From contig CADCHF010000008.1 of the NCBI GenBank assembly GCA_902801175.1, positions 1 to 64,000 of the forward strand: DNA of 64,000 bases. Direction: 5' to 3'. Position 1 is the first letter of the stretch, and each line of letters starts with the position of its first letter. This document shows, one piece after another, positions 35,762 to 44,699 of the stretch. A model generated the notes under the pieces. The model was not told the DNA's origin and ran no database searches. It worked only from the letters and a program-made list of their open reading frames with translations. Both the position numbers and the translations under genes were made by a program. The stretch is from an uncultured Coriobacteriaceae bacterium (GTDB lineage Bacteria; Actinomycetota; Coriobacteriia; Coriobacteriales; Atopobiaceae).

Positions 35762-38152
35762 CTAGTCGACCACAGTCTGGAACGTGTTGGTCCAAGCGGG
35801 TGAGGTCGTCCGCTCCGTGCGGCCGTTGGAGTAGATGCTTCTCAGCTCCTCGCGCCATTGGCTGTCGGTCATGCGGTTGGCAATGGGCTGCTCAAACTGA
35901 TAGAAGGTAAACACGGGGCCAGTCGCAAGCTTGAGCTTCCCATCGACCTCAATCACAACCAGCAGCGTTGCCACCTTGCCCGTCGCAAGCTCGAGCGCAT
36001 TGCCACCTCCAGAAGCGACATCGGCAATAATCGGGGCGGGGAACTCCATGGCGCGGAAATAGTCGTTGTCGGCCTCTTCGGCATAGACCTCATGCCAGAA
36101 ATGCTCGAGGTCAACGCCTATGCTGCGAATGAGCTCAAACTCCTCGTCGGTGGGCAGCTCGCCCTCAAGCTCCTTAACCGCAATGGCCGAGAGTTGATCG
36201 GCAATCGTGGCAAGCCTGCGCAGATCCTCCGCTGAGTTGGCCTTGAGCACGCCCATCTCCTCGAGACCGTCACAGGTGGCCGTGCAAAGGCGCGAGAGAC
36301 GGGCATAGACCTCGGGCTCCGGCTCGACATAGCCACGGTCGTCTTTCTCGTCAGGCATGAGGCCATCGCCCTCTGCCGCAGACTGCTTGCCGTAGAGTAT
36401 GGTGTCGTGCTTCAGCTCGGTATAACTGGCCAGATAGCTCTGCAGGTTCTTGCGTGCCCATGCGTCGTTCTGCATGAAGAATGGGTAGCCCTCGCCCTTG
36501 GGCTCCAGCAGCGGGTTGAGCGTGTAGATCCACTGGTTGTAGAGGCTCGCCTCCCAAAAATCAGGCCCCTTGGCAGCAAGATCCTCACGCAGCTGGTCCA
36601 TGTTGTCGGTGTAGCCTTCGTAGTCCGTCTCGCCGTTCTCCTCAAGGATTGCGAGCGCCTCGTCGGAGCCAAAGGCGGCGGGGACGTCGAGTGCATCTGG
36701 CAGCATGCGGGTGTTGCCGTGACTGTCGGCGCGTACGCGATCAAATACCAGCTCAGAGAAGACCTGCGAGTCGACGGTGAAGCGCTGGCCCATAAAGCGG
36801 AAGCCCTTCTGGTCGTCGTTGTCACCCAAAGAGGGCAGAGAGCTGATCTGAGGCGCGGGCATGTTTGCGGTGAGGTCGCGGTAGGCTTTCCAGCCGTCGG
36901 CGTTGTCGATGATGTCGTCAATAGTGGCGTTCTCCCCATAGGCTTCCTCAACCGCGGGCAGGTACTCGTAGTACCCGCAGTCGTCGGATGCGCCTACAAA
37001 GAAGCTGCTCACGCCATAGATGCGTTCCCACTGCTCAAGAGCGTCACCGTTAAGGGCAAGCATCATGAGCAAGGCGCTGCGGTCAAGGTCCTCGGCTGAC
37101 TGCAGGAAGTGCGCCTGTCCGTACCACATCATCGCGCGGAAGTAGCGCTCAAGGACAGGGTCGCCCTCGTAGTATCCACGCACGATGAACTGCGAGTAGT
37201 CAATCTTCTTGCCCGTTACGTCGGAGTTGGAGCGTCCTGAAGCGGCGTCGATCTTGGAGAGCTCGCTTGAAACGACCGACTGCACGTCTGAGGGCACGCT
37301 TGCCTGCGGGTCGAGCAGGCTCGCTCCAACGGCAAAGAAGGCAACGTTGCGCGTGGCTGCGTCCTCCCACTCGGTCCCCTTGAGGGTGGTCTGCTGATCT
37401 TGCGATGCGCTGAGCATGAGGTTTGAGAGGTCAAGCAGGCGCGAAGAGAGCTCGTCGCGCTCAAGCCCCTTGAGCAGGTACTGGAAGTAGAGGTGGTAGG
37501 TGTGCATGAGCGAGTCAGTGGTAACAAAGTTGGGGATGTAGCTGTACCGGTTGTTCTCGTACATGCTAAAGAACTCGTCGTAGCCATAGGCCCCGGCCCT
37601 CACGGCAAAGCCGTTGCGCTCGAGGTTGGTGCGAATCGGGTCGGTGATCAGGTACTGCTGCTCTTCTGCAATCTCAACGTTTGCGAGGTTGGTCCCCGTA
37701 TCCCAAGCCGCCACCTGGGGAGACACCTGTACGCCTTCGGCACTGGCGAGACCCTTGGCAAGCGTGGGCCTGAGCGATCCACTTCCGTTCTCGGCGGCCT
37801 GCGCTGCTGCGGGCGCATCGCTGTTGCTTGGCATGGAGTCGCCCTTGTTGAGCTTGCGCCACGGCTGAAAGACCACGAGCGTGACGATGGCCAGTGTGAG
37901 AACGAACGAGCCCAGTGCGGCAAGGACATAGCGGAACCTGTTCGAGGGAACCTGCGCCTGAGGATTTGGCGCCTTGCCAGGTGGGGGAGCGACAGGCGCC
38001 TGGTTGGCTGGCGCCTGCTGGCTGTAGCGAGGCTGAGCTTGCTGAGGGGCCGGAGCAAAGCCCTGTGTAAGGGGCGCTTGCAGGCGTGTTCCGCACGTGG
38101 GACAGAACCGTGCGCCATCGCTTACCTGGTTACCGCATTCTGGACAGTTCAT
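35762..38152 (-). CDS. Zinc-ribbon, membrane-anchored DUF3160 protein
   Basis: A 796-residue protein with clear parts in order: an N-terminal zinc ribbon (C3, C6, C17, C20 in MNCPECG and FCPTCG), a Pro/Gln/Ala-rich linker to about residue 70, one membrane segment (YVLAALGSFVLTLAIVTLVV, about 74-95), and a large outer domain from about 140. Segments such as NRYSYIPNFVTTDSLMHTYH and YNQWIYTLNPLLEPKGEG match DUF3160 from memory. No function is known to me. The start is the ATG at 38152, directly before the zinc ribbon; an upstream extension to 38251 is low in information. It is followed by the small FG-GAP-like gene, so the pair is likely one operon. Confidence 0.85.
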   Translation of the reverse strand: MNCPECGNQVSDGARFCPTCGTRLQAPLTQGFAPAPQQAQPRYSQQAPANQAPVAPPPGKAPNPQAQVPSNRFRYVLAALGSFVLTLAIVTLVVFQPWRKLNKGDSMPSNSDAPAAAQAAENGSGSLRPTLAKGLASAEGVQVSPQVAAWDTGTNLANVEIAEEQQYLITDPIRTNLERNGFAVRAGAYGYDEFFSMYENNRYSYIPNFVTTDSLMHTYHLYFQYLLKGLERDELSSRLLDLSNLMLSASQDQQTTLKGTEWEDAATRNVAFFAVGASLLDPQASVPSDVQSVVSSELSKIDAASGRSNSDVTGKKIDYSQFIVRGYYEGDPVLERYFRAMMWYGQAHFLQSAEDLDRSALLMMLALNGDALEQWERIYGVSSFFVGASDDCGYYEYLPAVEEAYGENATIDDIIDNADGWKAYRDLTANMPAPQISSLPSLGDNDDQKGFRFMGQRFTVDSQVFSELVFDRVRADSHGNTRMLPDALDVPAAFGSDEALAILEENGETDYEGYTDNMDQLREDLAAKGPDFWEASLYNQWIYTLNPLLEPKGEGYPFFMQNDAWARKNLQSYLASYTELKHDTILYGKQSAAEGDGLMPDEKDDRGYVEPEPEVYARLSRLCTATCDGLEEMGVLKANSAEDLRRLATIADQLSAIAVKELEGELPTDEEFELIRSIGVDLEHFWHEVYAEEADNDYFRAMEFPAPIIADVASGGGNALELATGKVATLLVVIEVDGKLKLATGPVFTFYQFEQPIANRMTDSQWREELRSIYSNGRTERTTSPAWTNTFQTVVD

Positions 38153-38289
38153 AGGGAGACTCTCGTTTCGGTTGGCCGTAGCTGCAGTGACTGCAGGGCG
38201 CGTTGTATTTGCATATTGAGATGGTACCGCCTTGGCATACGTTCGGGACATGCCACGCGCTCACAATTCGCCCTGCGAGCTGTGACGCA

Positions 38290-38421
38290 AGTATGTGGGC
38301 AAAAACGGAACAGTGAAGCTTGCTTGTGGGCGAAAGCGGACGTTTGGGACCTATAATCGGACTCCAAAACGTATGTTTTCGCCCACAAGCACGTGTCACT
38401 TTTCCGCTTCTGCCCACAAGA
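38290..38421. repeat. Second-type extended palindrome (about 132 bp)
   Basis: The left half (38291-38350) and right half (38362-38420) are imperfect reverse complements for about 60 bases each around a centre near 38355. Outer arms are gtatgtgggcaaaaacgg and ccgcttctgcccacaag; inner arms are tgcttgtgggcgaaagc and gttttcgcccacaagca. Each half therefore holds two direct copies of a tgtgggc(a/g)aaa unit. The sequence is unrelated to the other repeat family. It lies upstream of both the DUF3160 gene (-) and the ileS T-box (+). Confidence 0.8.
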
Positions 38422-38536
38422 GCTCGTAGGGGCAGCCGTTCTTAGTGCCGCCGCACCTCGTCACACTCATGAACCTTCGGCGAAAGGCTCTCCCATCTCC
38501 CCAAACGGCGCTTCAAGTGCTACCATAGCGCCCTAG

Positions 38537-38807
38537 AGCTGTGACGGGGACGCGTCCTTGGGATCAGCGCGGCCAACAGAGAGTGGGGGGAGCTGAGAGC
38601 CCACGACCGCGCGCGCAAGGGTATCACCCCTGAGCTGCAGCCCAAAAGCGGGCCAAGCCCGCAAGTAGACGCTGCCGGAGTGGCCGCCGACACAGGCCAG
38701 CACAGTCACTGCGGGGTCTCCGCAAGCTGGGTGGTACAAACGAAGCTATCCATGCCGTGCGCATGGCGTGCGCTTCGTCCCAGCCGAAGGGACGGGGCGC
38801 ATTTTTG
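38537..38807 (+). promoter_or_regulatory. Isoleucine T-box riboswitch leader of ileS
   Basis: The leader has the T-box order. Stem I region is from about 38537 (gtgacgggga), with a CGCG/CGCG stem (38551-38554, 38568-38571) whose loop holds an ATC isoleucine specifier at 38563-38565. A stem III-like segment agagagtgggg..gagctgagagcccac spans 38577-38604. The T-box core GGGTGGTAC is at 38729-38737. GCTGGG (38726-38731) can pair with CCCAGC (38779-38784) as antiterminator, competing with the downstream terminator. Uncharged tRNA-Ile should allow read-through into ileS. The specifier assignment is inferred from the motif and from the downstream gene. Confidence 0.88.
38769..38806 (+). terminator. 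T-box-controlled terminator before ileS
   Basis: A 13-bp stem pairs TGCGCTTCGTCCC (38769-38781) with GGGACGGGGCGCA (38789-38801), with two G-U pairs, a seven-base loop, and a TTTTT run at 38802-38806. Its left side shares bases with the antiterminator, the usual mutually exclusive T-box arrangement. Confidence 0.88.
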
Positions 38808-38833
38808 TGCCCAGAGAGGCGAAAGGAAAGAAG

Positions 38834-41656
38834 TTGGCTAACCAGTACAAGCAGACCACCAATCTGCCGACCACGGGCTTCCCCATGAGGGGCAACCTGC
38901 CGGCAAACGAGCCCAAGCGCCTTGCGGCTTGGGAGGAGGCGGGCGTCTACGAGCTCGCGCTCAAGAAGAACGCCGGCCACGACCGCTTTGTGCTCCATGA
39001 CGGCCCTCCGTATGCCAACGGCCCCATCCACCTGGGTCACGCTCAGAACAAGATCAGCAAGGACATCATCAACCGCTACTGGATGATGCAGGGCTATGAG
39101 GTTCCTTACGTCCCCGGCTGGGACTGCCACGGCCTGCCCATCGAGAACAAGGTCGAGAACATGGTCGGCGGCGACAAGTTCCGCCAGCTCCCGACCGAGA
39201 AGATCCGCGAGATGTGCCGCAAGATGGCCGTCGAGCAGGTTGACACGCAGCGCCAGGGCTTCAAGCGCCTGGGCGTGCTGGGCGAGTGGGCCAACCCCTA
39301 CCTCACCTACACCAACGACTACGACGCCACCGACGTCGAGATCTTCAAGGCCTTCTTCGACAAGGGCGCCATCTACCGCGGCCGCAAGCCGGTGCACTGG
39401 TGCAGCCACTGCCACACCGCCCTTGCCGAGGCCGAGATCGAGTACTCCGACGAGGTCAGCCCCGCCATCTTCGTGCGCTTTGAGATGACCACGACCCCCG
39501 CGGGCCTTGAGGCCTGGGAGGGCAAGCTCGACGTTGCCATCTGGACCACCACGCCCTGGACCCTGCCTGCAGACGACGCCGTCATCCTGCACCCCGAGGC
39601 CAGCTACGTGGCCGTTGCCCACGAAGGCCGCGCCTACATCTTTGGCGAGACCCTCTGGGAGAAGTGCGCTGCCAAGTTTGGCTGGGAGGACGCCGCGCTG
39701 GTCTGCGGCGAGGACGGTGAGCCCTGGCGCGCCACCGGAGCCGACCTTGCTGGCAACCTCTACAAGCAGCCCATCTTTGGCGAGCAGGGCGAGCTTGGCA
39801 AGTTCATCTACGCCGACTACGTCACGCTCGAGGACGGCACGGGCATCGTGCACTCCGCTCCCGGCCATGGCGTGGACGACTACCTTGCTGGCATGAAGTT
39901 TGACATCCCCGTCGTCATGCCCGTCGACGACGACGGCCGCTTCTATGTGGGCGACACGATGGGTACCGGCGGCCCGTTCTCGGGCATGGAGGTCAACGAG
40001 GCCAACCCCAAGATCATTGAGTGGCTGCGTGAGCGCAACATGCTCATCATGCACGAGGACATCAACCACAGCTACCCGCACTGCTGGCGCTGCAAGAACC
40101 CCGTCATCTTCCGTGCCACCAGCCAGTGGTTTGTGTCCATGGATGCCACCGGCCTCCGCAAGCAGGCGCTCTCTGAGCTGCAGAAGGTGCGCTTCTACCC
40201 GTCGCACTCCGTCAACCGCATTGGCAGCATGGTCGAGGGCCGTCCCGACTGGTGCATCAGCCGTCAGCGCAACTGGGGCGTGCCCATCCCGGCCTACACC
40301 TGCCAGGACTGCGGCGAGACCGTCATGAACGACGACACGCTCAACGCCGTGATCAAGCTCTTCCGCGAGCAGGGCTCCGACCACTGGTTTACCGACGACC
40401 CGGCAAGCTACCTGGGCGATGCCTGCACCTGCCCCAAGTGCGGTGGCCACAACCTCAAGCCCGACCGCGACATTCTGGACGTGTGGTGGGACTCCGGCGT
40501 CTCGCACACCGCCGTCTGCCGTCATCGCGACTACCTCAAGTTCCCCGCGGACGTCTACCTCGAGGGCTCCGACCAGCATCGCGGCTGGTTCATGAGCGCA
40601 CTCATGACGAGCGTGGGTGCCTATGACGTGGCTCCCTACAAGGCAGTCATCAGCCAGGGCTTCACCCTCGACGGCCAGGGTCGCAAGATGTCCAAGAGCC
40701 TGGGCAACGTCATTGACCCCAACGCCGAGTGCGACAAGCGTGGCGCCGACATCCTGCGTCTGTGGGTTGCCTCGGTCGACACCTCGAACGACGTGCCTTG
40801 CGACGCAAAGATCCTCAACCAGGTCGGCGATGCCTATCGCAAGATCCGCAACACCATCCGCTTCCTCCTCGGCGAGCTCGAGGGCCAGTTTGACCCCGCG
40901 ACCGACGCCGTTGCCGTTGAGGACCTGCTGCCCTACGACCGTCTGGCCCTGGCACGTCTTTCCCAGGTCCACGACCAGGTGAGCGCCGCCTACGCCGACT
41001 ACAACTTCAACGTGGTCTACCGCACGCTGTACGACTATGTGGTGACCGAGCTCTCCAACGCCTACCTCAACGCCACCAAGGACCGCACCTACTGCGGTGG
41101 CGCCGCCTCGCACGAGCGCAGGAGCGCCCAGACCGTATGGGCTCAGATCCTGTCCATGCTGGTTCACGACCTGCAGCCGATTCTTGCCTACACCTGCGAC
41201 GAGGCTCTCTCCTACATGCCCGAGGCCCTGCGCGACGGCCAAGAGTTTGCCGCACTGCTCGACTGGTACAAGGCTCCCATGGCTGCTGCTGAGTACGAGC
41301 CGCTGCTTGCTGCCTACGCCGCCCTCGACGAGGTGCGCGCCGCCTTCACCAAGGCATACGACGAGGCTCAGGCCTCTGGCGCAATCACCGAGAAGACCGC
41401 ACAGGCCACCAGCGCAAAGGTGACGCTGCCTGCAGCCACCGCCGAGGCCTTTGAGGCTGCCGGTGTTGACGCCGAGACCCTAGCCGAGGTCTTCGTCTGC
41501 TCTGCGGCAAGTGTCGCAAGCGGCGACGAGCTTGCCGTGGAGGTCGCTCCCGCACAGGGCGAGAAGTGCCCGCGCTGCTGGAACTGGCGCACCCTTGGTG
41601 CCGACGGCCTCTGCTGCCGCTGCCACGAGGTCATCATCGAGCTGGGCAAGGAGTAG
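38834..41656 (+). CDS. ileS: Isoleucyl-tRNA synthetase
   Basis: A 940-residue class I synthetase. The HIGH motif appears as PIHLGHAQNK, and KMSKSLGN is the second ATP motif. An editing domain is in the middle (WTTTPWTLPADDAVILHP), and C-terminal zinc cysteines appear in KCPRCWNW and CCRCHE. The start is a TTG at 38834 with AAAGGA 6 bases upstream; an upstream in-frame ATG at 38768 lies inside the T-box terminator stem and is rejected. lspA follows three bases after the stop. Expression should respond to tRNA-Ile charging through the T-box. Confidence 0.97.
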   Translation: MANQYKQTTNLPTTGFPMRGNLPANEPKRLAAWEEAGVYELALKKNAGHDRFVLHDGPPYANGPIHLGHAQNKISKDIINRYWMMQGYEVPYVPGWDCHGLPIENKVENMVGGDKFRQLPTEKIREMCRKMAVEQVDTQRQGFKRLGVLGEWANPYLTYTNDYDATDVEIFKAFFDKGAIYRGRKPVHWCSHCHTALAEAEIEYSDEVSPAIFVRFEMTTTPAGLEAWEGKLDVAIWTTTPWTLPADDAVILHPEASYVAVAHEGRAYIFGETLWEKCAAKFGWEDAALVCGEDGEPWRATGADLAGNLYKQPIFGEQGELGKFIYADYVTLEDGTGIVHSAPGHGVDDYLAGMKFDIPVVMPVDDDGRFYVGDTMGTGGPFSGMEVNEANPKIIEWLRERNMLIMHEDINHSYPHCWRCKNPVIFRATSQWFVSMDATGLRKQALSELQKVRFYPSHSVNRIGSMVEGRPDWCISRQRNWGVPIPAYTCQDCGETVMNDDTLNAVIKLFREQGSDHWFTDDPASYLGDACTCPKCGGHNLKPDRDILDVWWDSGVSHTAVCRHRDYLKFPADVYLEGSDQHRGWFMSALMTSVGAYDVAPYKAVISQGFTLDGQGRKMSKSLGNVIDPNAECDKRGADILRLWVASVDTSNDVPCDAKILNQVGDAYRKIRNTIRFLLGELEGQFDPATDAVAVEDLLPYDRLALARLSQVHDQVSAAYADYNFNVVYRTLYDYVVTELSNAYLNATKDRTYCGGAASHERRSAQTVWAQILSMLVHDLQPILAYTCDEALSYMPEALRDGQEFAALLDWYKAPMAAAEYEPLLAAYAALDEVRAAFTKAYDEAQASGAITEKTAQATSAKVTLPAATAEAFEAAGVDAETLAEVFVCSAASVASGDELAVEVAPAQGEKCPRCWNWRTLGADGLCCRCHEVIIELGKE

Positions 41657-41659
41657 TAC

Positions 41660-42187
41660 GTGCTGCTACCACAGGGCCTCTCGCGCCGCGGATCAAGCAT
41701 AGTTTTCTTCTGGTTCATTGCTGTCTTGGTGGTCATTCTTGACCAGGCCACCAAGGCGGCGGTGCGCCACCTTTTGCCCGTTGGCACGTCACAACGCACG
41801 CTCATACCGGGAATCCTCAACCTTGCACATGTGGAGAACACAGGCGCTGCGTTCAGCATTGGCGAGGGCTCCAGCTGGCTGTTTGTTGCGTGCGCCGTCG
41901 TTGCCTTTGGCGTGGCGCTCGGTCTGGTGTGGAACCACGACCTGCCGTTTCCGCTCGTCTTCTCGCTCGGCTGCGTTGCCGGCGGGGGAGTGGGAAACAT
42001 GATCGACCGTCTGGCCTGGGGGTCGGTCACCGACTTCTTGGCCACGGCGTTCATCGACTTTCCCGTGTTCAACGTTGCCGACATCTTTGTGACCTGCGGC
42101 GTTGCGATAAGCCTCGTGCTTTACATGCGCTGGGAGGCAACCGAAGGCGCCTCCGACGAGGGCGACTCCGAGGGTGGTAATGGCTGA
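41660..42187 (+). CDS. lspA: Lipoprotein signal peptidase II
   Basis: A 175-residue membrane protease that cleaves prolipoprotein signal peptides. It has four hydrophobic segments. The catalytic motifs are NMIDRLAWGSVTDFL and FPVFNVADIFVTCG, each with one active-site Asp. HVENTGAAFSI matches the conserved N-T-G-A-A/F segment. The start is a GTG at 41660 with AAGGAG in the ileS end. A C-terminal acidic tail is present. It overlaps rluD by 8 bases. The ileS-lspA-rluD order is widely conserved. Confidence 0.97.
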   Translation: MLLPQGLSRRGSSIVFFWFIAVLVVILDQATKAAVRHLLPVGTSQRTLIPGILNLAHVENTGAAFSIGEGSSWLFVACAVVAFGVALGLVWNHDLPFPLVFSLGCVAGGGVGNMIDRLAWGSVTDFLATAFIDFPVFNVADIFVTCGVAISLVLYMRWEATEGASDEGDSEGGNG

Positions 42188-43202
42188 GCAACTAAGGGAA
42201 CTACTGGTTGGACCTGAGGGCGACGGCATGCGCCTCGATGCCTTTTTGGCGTCGTGCGAGGGCATGCCGTCGCGTTCTGCCTGTGCAAAGCTCATTGAGA
42301 CGGGCGCCGTGAGCATCAACTCGACGGCTGCCACGTCAAAGTCGGAGCGCGTGCTTTTGGGTGACCGCATCCAGGCGGTCGTCCCGCTTCCCGAGCCCGA
42401 ACCTGGTGCGCTTGTGCCCAACCCCGACATCGAGCTGGACATTCGCTTTGAGGACGACTGGCTGCTGGTGCTCTCAAAGCAGGCGGGTCTTGTGTGCCAC
42501 CCAAGCCCGGGCCACATAGACGACACGCTCGCTAACGCACTCGTGGCACATTGCGGCATCGAGCACTTGGGTATGCTGCAGGGCGACGACCGCCCCGGCA
42601 TCGTCCATCGCCTAGACATGGACACCTCTGGCCTCATGCTGGCTGCCAAAGACGACCAGACACAGAGGGCCCTGCAGGACCTCATTCGGCTGCGCACCCT
42701 TGACAGGCGCTACATCACGCTGGTCCATGGGTATGTTGCAGCCGACGAGGGAACCATCACCACGGGAATCGCCCGCAGCAAGCGCGACCGTCTGCGCATG
42801 GCCGTGTCGGACGACCCCTTGGCCCGCGAGGCCATCACGACCTTCCGCGTGCTCGAGCGCTTTGAGGCGGGTCGCTTTGACGAGGGCTACACGCTGGTCG
42901 AATGCCACCTCTACACGGGGCGCACGCACCAGATCCGCGTGCACATGCGCCACATCAACCACGCCTGCGTGGGCGACCCGCTCTATGGCAAGGGCGACGA
43001 CCGCGCCAATCATGGGTTGCGCCGGCAGTTCCTGCACTCGTGGCGCGTGTGCTTTGACCATCCCGTGACGGGTGAGCGCATTGCGTGCAAAGACACCCTT
43101 CCCGCAGACCTCGCGGCTATACTTGATGAGATTGGTGAGACATCGATGGGGCGCACCGCAACGGGCGAGCGGATCTGTCCCCAGCTTTGGCCAAGCCGCT
43201 AG
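42180..43202 (+). CDS. rluD: RluA/RluD-family 23S rRNA pseudouridine synthase
   Basis: A 340-residue pseudouridine synthase with an N-terminal S4 RNA-binding domain (MRLDAFLASCEGMPSRSACAK) and the catalytic motif HRLDMDTSGLML holding the active Asp. TGRTHQIRVHMRHINHACVGDP completes the family pattern. The ATG at 42180 overlaps the lspA end and has GAGGGTGG upstream. The gene is in the usual position after lspA. The symbol is given by family and context; RluA/C/D site specificity cannot be fixed from sequence. Confidence 0.9.
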   Translation: MAEQLRELLVGPEGDGMRLDAFLASCEGMPSRSACAKLIETGAVSINSTAATSKSERVLLGDRIQAVVPLPEPEPGALVPNPDIELDIRFEDDWLLVLSKQAGLVCHPSPGHIDDTLANALVAHCGIEHLGMLQGDDRPGIVHRLDMDTSGLMLAAKDDQTQRALQDLIRLRTLDRRYITLVHGYVAADEGTITTGIARSKRDRLRMAVSDDPLAREAITTFRVLERFEAGRFDEGYTLVECHLYTGRTHQIRVHMRHINHACVGDPLYGKGDDRANHGLRRQFLHSWRVCFDHPVTGERIACKDTLPADLAAILDEIGETSMGRTATGERICPQLWPSR

Positions 43203-43219
43203 ACTTGGAAGGACACGGC

Positions 43220-44512
43220 ATGGAGTTCAGCTTTCTGGGTGTACCGCCCATTGTGATGTTCAACAACCTCATAGGCACCCTCTTTGGCATTGCCTACTTC
43301 TACCAGATGGTCTACATCCTCATAAGCCTGGTGCGCGGCAACGTGGTGCTGCCCAAGGCCAAGGTGCAGCATCGCTATGCGTACTTTATTGCGGCACACA
43401 ACGAGGAGGCCGTCATTGCCAACCTCGTTGAGTCGATCCTCACGCAAAACTACCCGCGCGAGCTGATTGACTGCTTTGTGGTGGCAGACGCCTGCACCGA
43501 CAACACAGCCGAGTGCGCGCGCAAGGCCGGTGCCATCGTCTACGAGCGCAACGACCTGGCGCGCAAGGGCAAGAGCTGGGTCATGGACTACGGCTTTGAC
43601 CGCATCCTCAACGAGTACGGCGACATCTACGAGGCCTTCTTTGTGATGGACGCCGACAACGTGCTTTCGCCCGACTACACCTCCATCATGAACGACGCCT
43701 TCGACGCGGGCTATCTTGTGTGCACGAGCTACCGCAACTCCAAGAACTATGACTCCAGCTGGATCAGCGCGGGCTCGGCCCTCTGGTACATTCGCGAGGC
43801 CCGCTTCCTCAACAACGTCCGTATGATGAACGGCACCAGCTGCGCAATCTCAGGCTCGGGCTGGCTCGTGTCGTCAAAGATCGTCAAGGGCATGCACGGC
43901 TGGGACTTCCACACGCTCACCGAGGACATCCAGTTCTCGACCTTCTGCAGCGTGCACAACATCCAGATTGGCTACGCGCCCGCCGAGTTCTTTGACGAGC
44001 AGCCGGTGACCTTCAAGGCGAGCTGGGTGCAGCGCATGCGCTGGACCAAGGGCTTCTACCAGATCTTCTTTAGCTATGGCACCAACCTGGTGAAGGCCAT
44101 TGCAAAGGGCCGCTTTGCCGCCTATGACATGCTGATGACCATTGCCCCTGGCATCCTGCTCACGCTGCTTTCGGCCTTTGTCAACCTTTCGTACCTTGTC
44201 ATCGGCTCGCTCAGCCACGGCTTCATCGCAACGGCATCCGAGCTTCAGATGGCAGTGGGCTCGCTTGTGATGCTGATCATTGGCGCCTACGCAACGTTCT
44301 TCTTCATGGGCCTGCTCACCACGATTGTCGAGCGCAAGCACATTCACGCACGTAAGTCTCGCATCATCTCCAACCTGTTCACGTTCCCCATCTTCATGCT
44401 CAGCTACGTTCCCATTGGTGTTGCGGCCTTCTTCAAGAAGGTCGAGTGGGTGCCCACCAAGCACGACATTGCCGTCAAGTTTGACGAGGTCGTGAGCGCA
44501 GGGGAGAAGTAA
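43220..44512 (+). CDS. Membrane family 2 glycosyltransferase (processive type)
   Basis: A 430-residue integral membrane GT2 enzyme. An N-terminal membrane segment is followed by the catalytic domain: AAHNEEAVIANLVESILTQN, a DxD-like MDADNVLSPDY, a TED-like LTEDIQFS, and QRMRWTKG (the QxxRW motif of processive synthases). Three to four membrane segments follow from about residue 300. This pattern resembles polysaccharide or glycolipid synthases such as poly-N-acetylglucosamine synthase; the product is not determinable. The ATG at 43220 has GGAAGGA 7 bases upstream. It lies 17 bases after rluD and ends with a terminator-like hairpin. Confidence 0.9.
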   Translation: MEFSFLGVPPIVMFNNLIGTLFGIAYFYQMVYILISLVRGNVVLPKAKVQHRYAYFIAAHNEEAVIANLVESILTQNYPRELIDCFVVADACTDNTAECARKAGAIVYERNDLARKGKSWVMDYGFDRILNEYGDIYEAFFVMDADNVLSPDYTSIMNDAFDAGYLVCTSYRNSKNYDSSWISAGSALWYIREARFLNNVRMMNGTSCAISGSGWLVSSKIVKGMHGWDFHTLTEDIQFSTFCSVHNIQIGYAPAEFFDEQPVTFKASWVQRMRWTKGFYQIFFSYGTNLVKAIAKGRFAAYDMLMTIAPGILLTLLSAFVNLSYLVIGSLSHGFIATASELQMAVGSLVMLIIGAYATFFFMGLLTTIVERKHIHARKSRIISNLFTFPIFMLSYVPIGVAAFFKKVEWVPTKHDIAVKFDEVVSAGEK

Positions 44513-44538
44513 ACGAATTGCGGCTCCGAGTTTTACGG

Positions 44539-44565
44539 CTGCAGCTGCCATATGCTGCGGTTTTG
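44539..44565 (+). terminator. Terminator after the glycosyltransferase gene
   Basis: CTGCAGC (44539-44545) pairs with GCTGCGG (44554-44560), one U-G pair, followed by TTTTGT. It is short but well placed. Confidence 0.5.
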
Positions 44566-44602
44566 TGGTGATGTCTCCTGTGGGAGTCATGAACCTAAAT
44601 CT

Positions 44603-44634
44603 GTTGCCGTAGATGGCATTTGCGTCTGGTACAC
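44603..44634 (+). promoter_or_regulatory. Possible promoter of guaB
   Basis: An extended -10, TGgTACACT, lies at 44626-44634. TTGCCG at 44603-44608 is a possible -35 but is 20 bases away. The start codon is 66 bases downstream. Confidence 0.4.
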
Positions 44635-44699
44635 TAAGAAGAATAATCGGTGAGAAGTCTGCTATTCGCGGCAAACGGTCACAGTCAAAGGAGGCCTGC

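Noticed and set aside
35740-35858. Longer N-terminus for the FG-GAP-like gene (from 35858)
   Set aside because: It would overlap the DUF3160 coding end by about 100 bases, and the extra residues have no hydrophobic or motif character.
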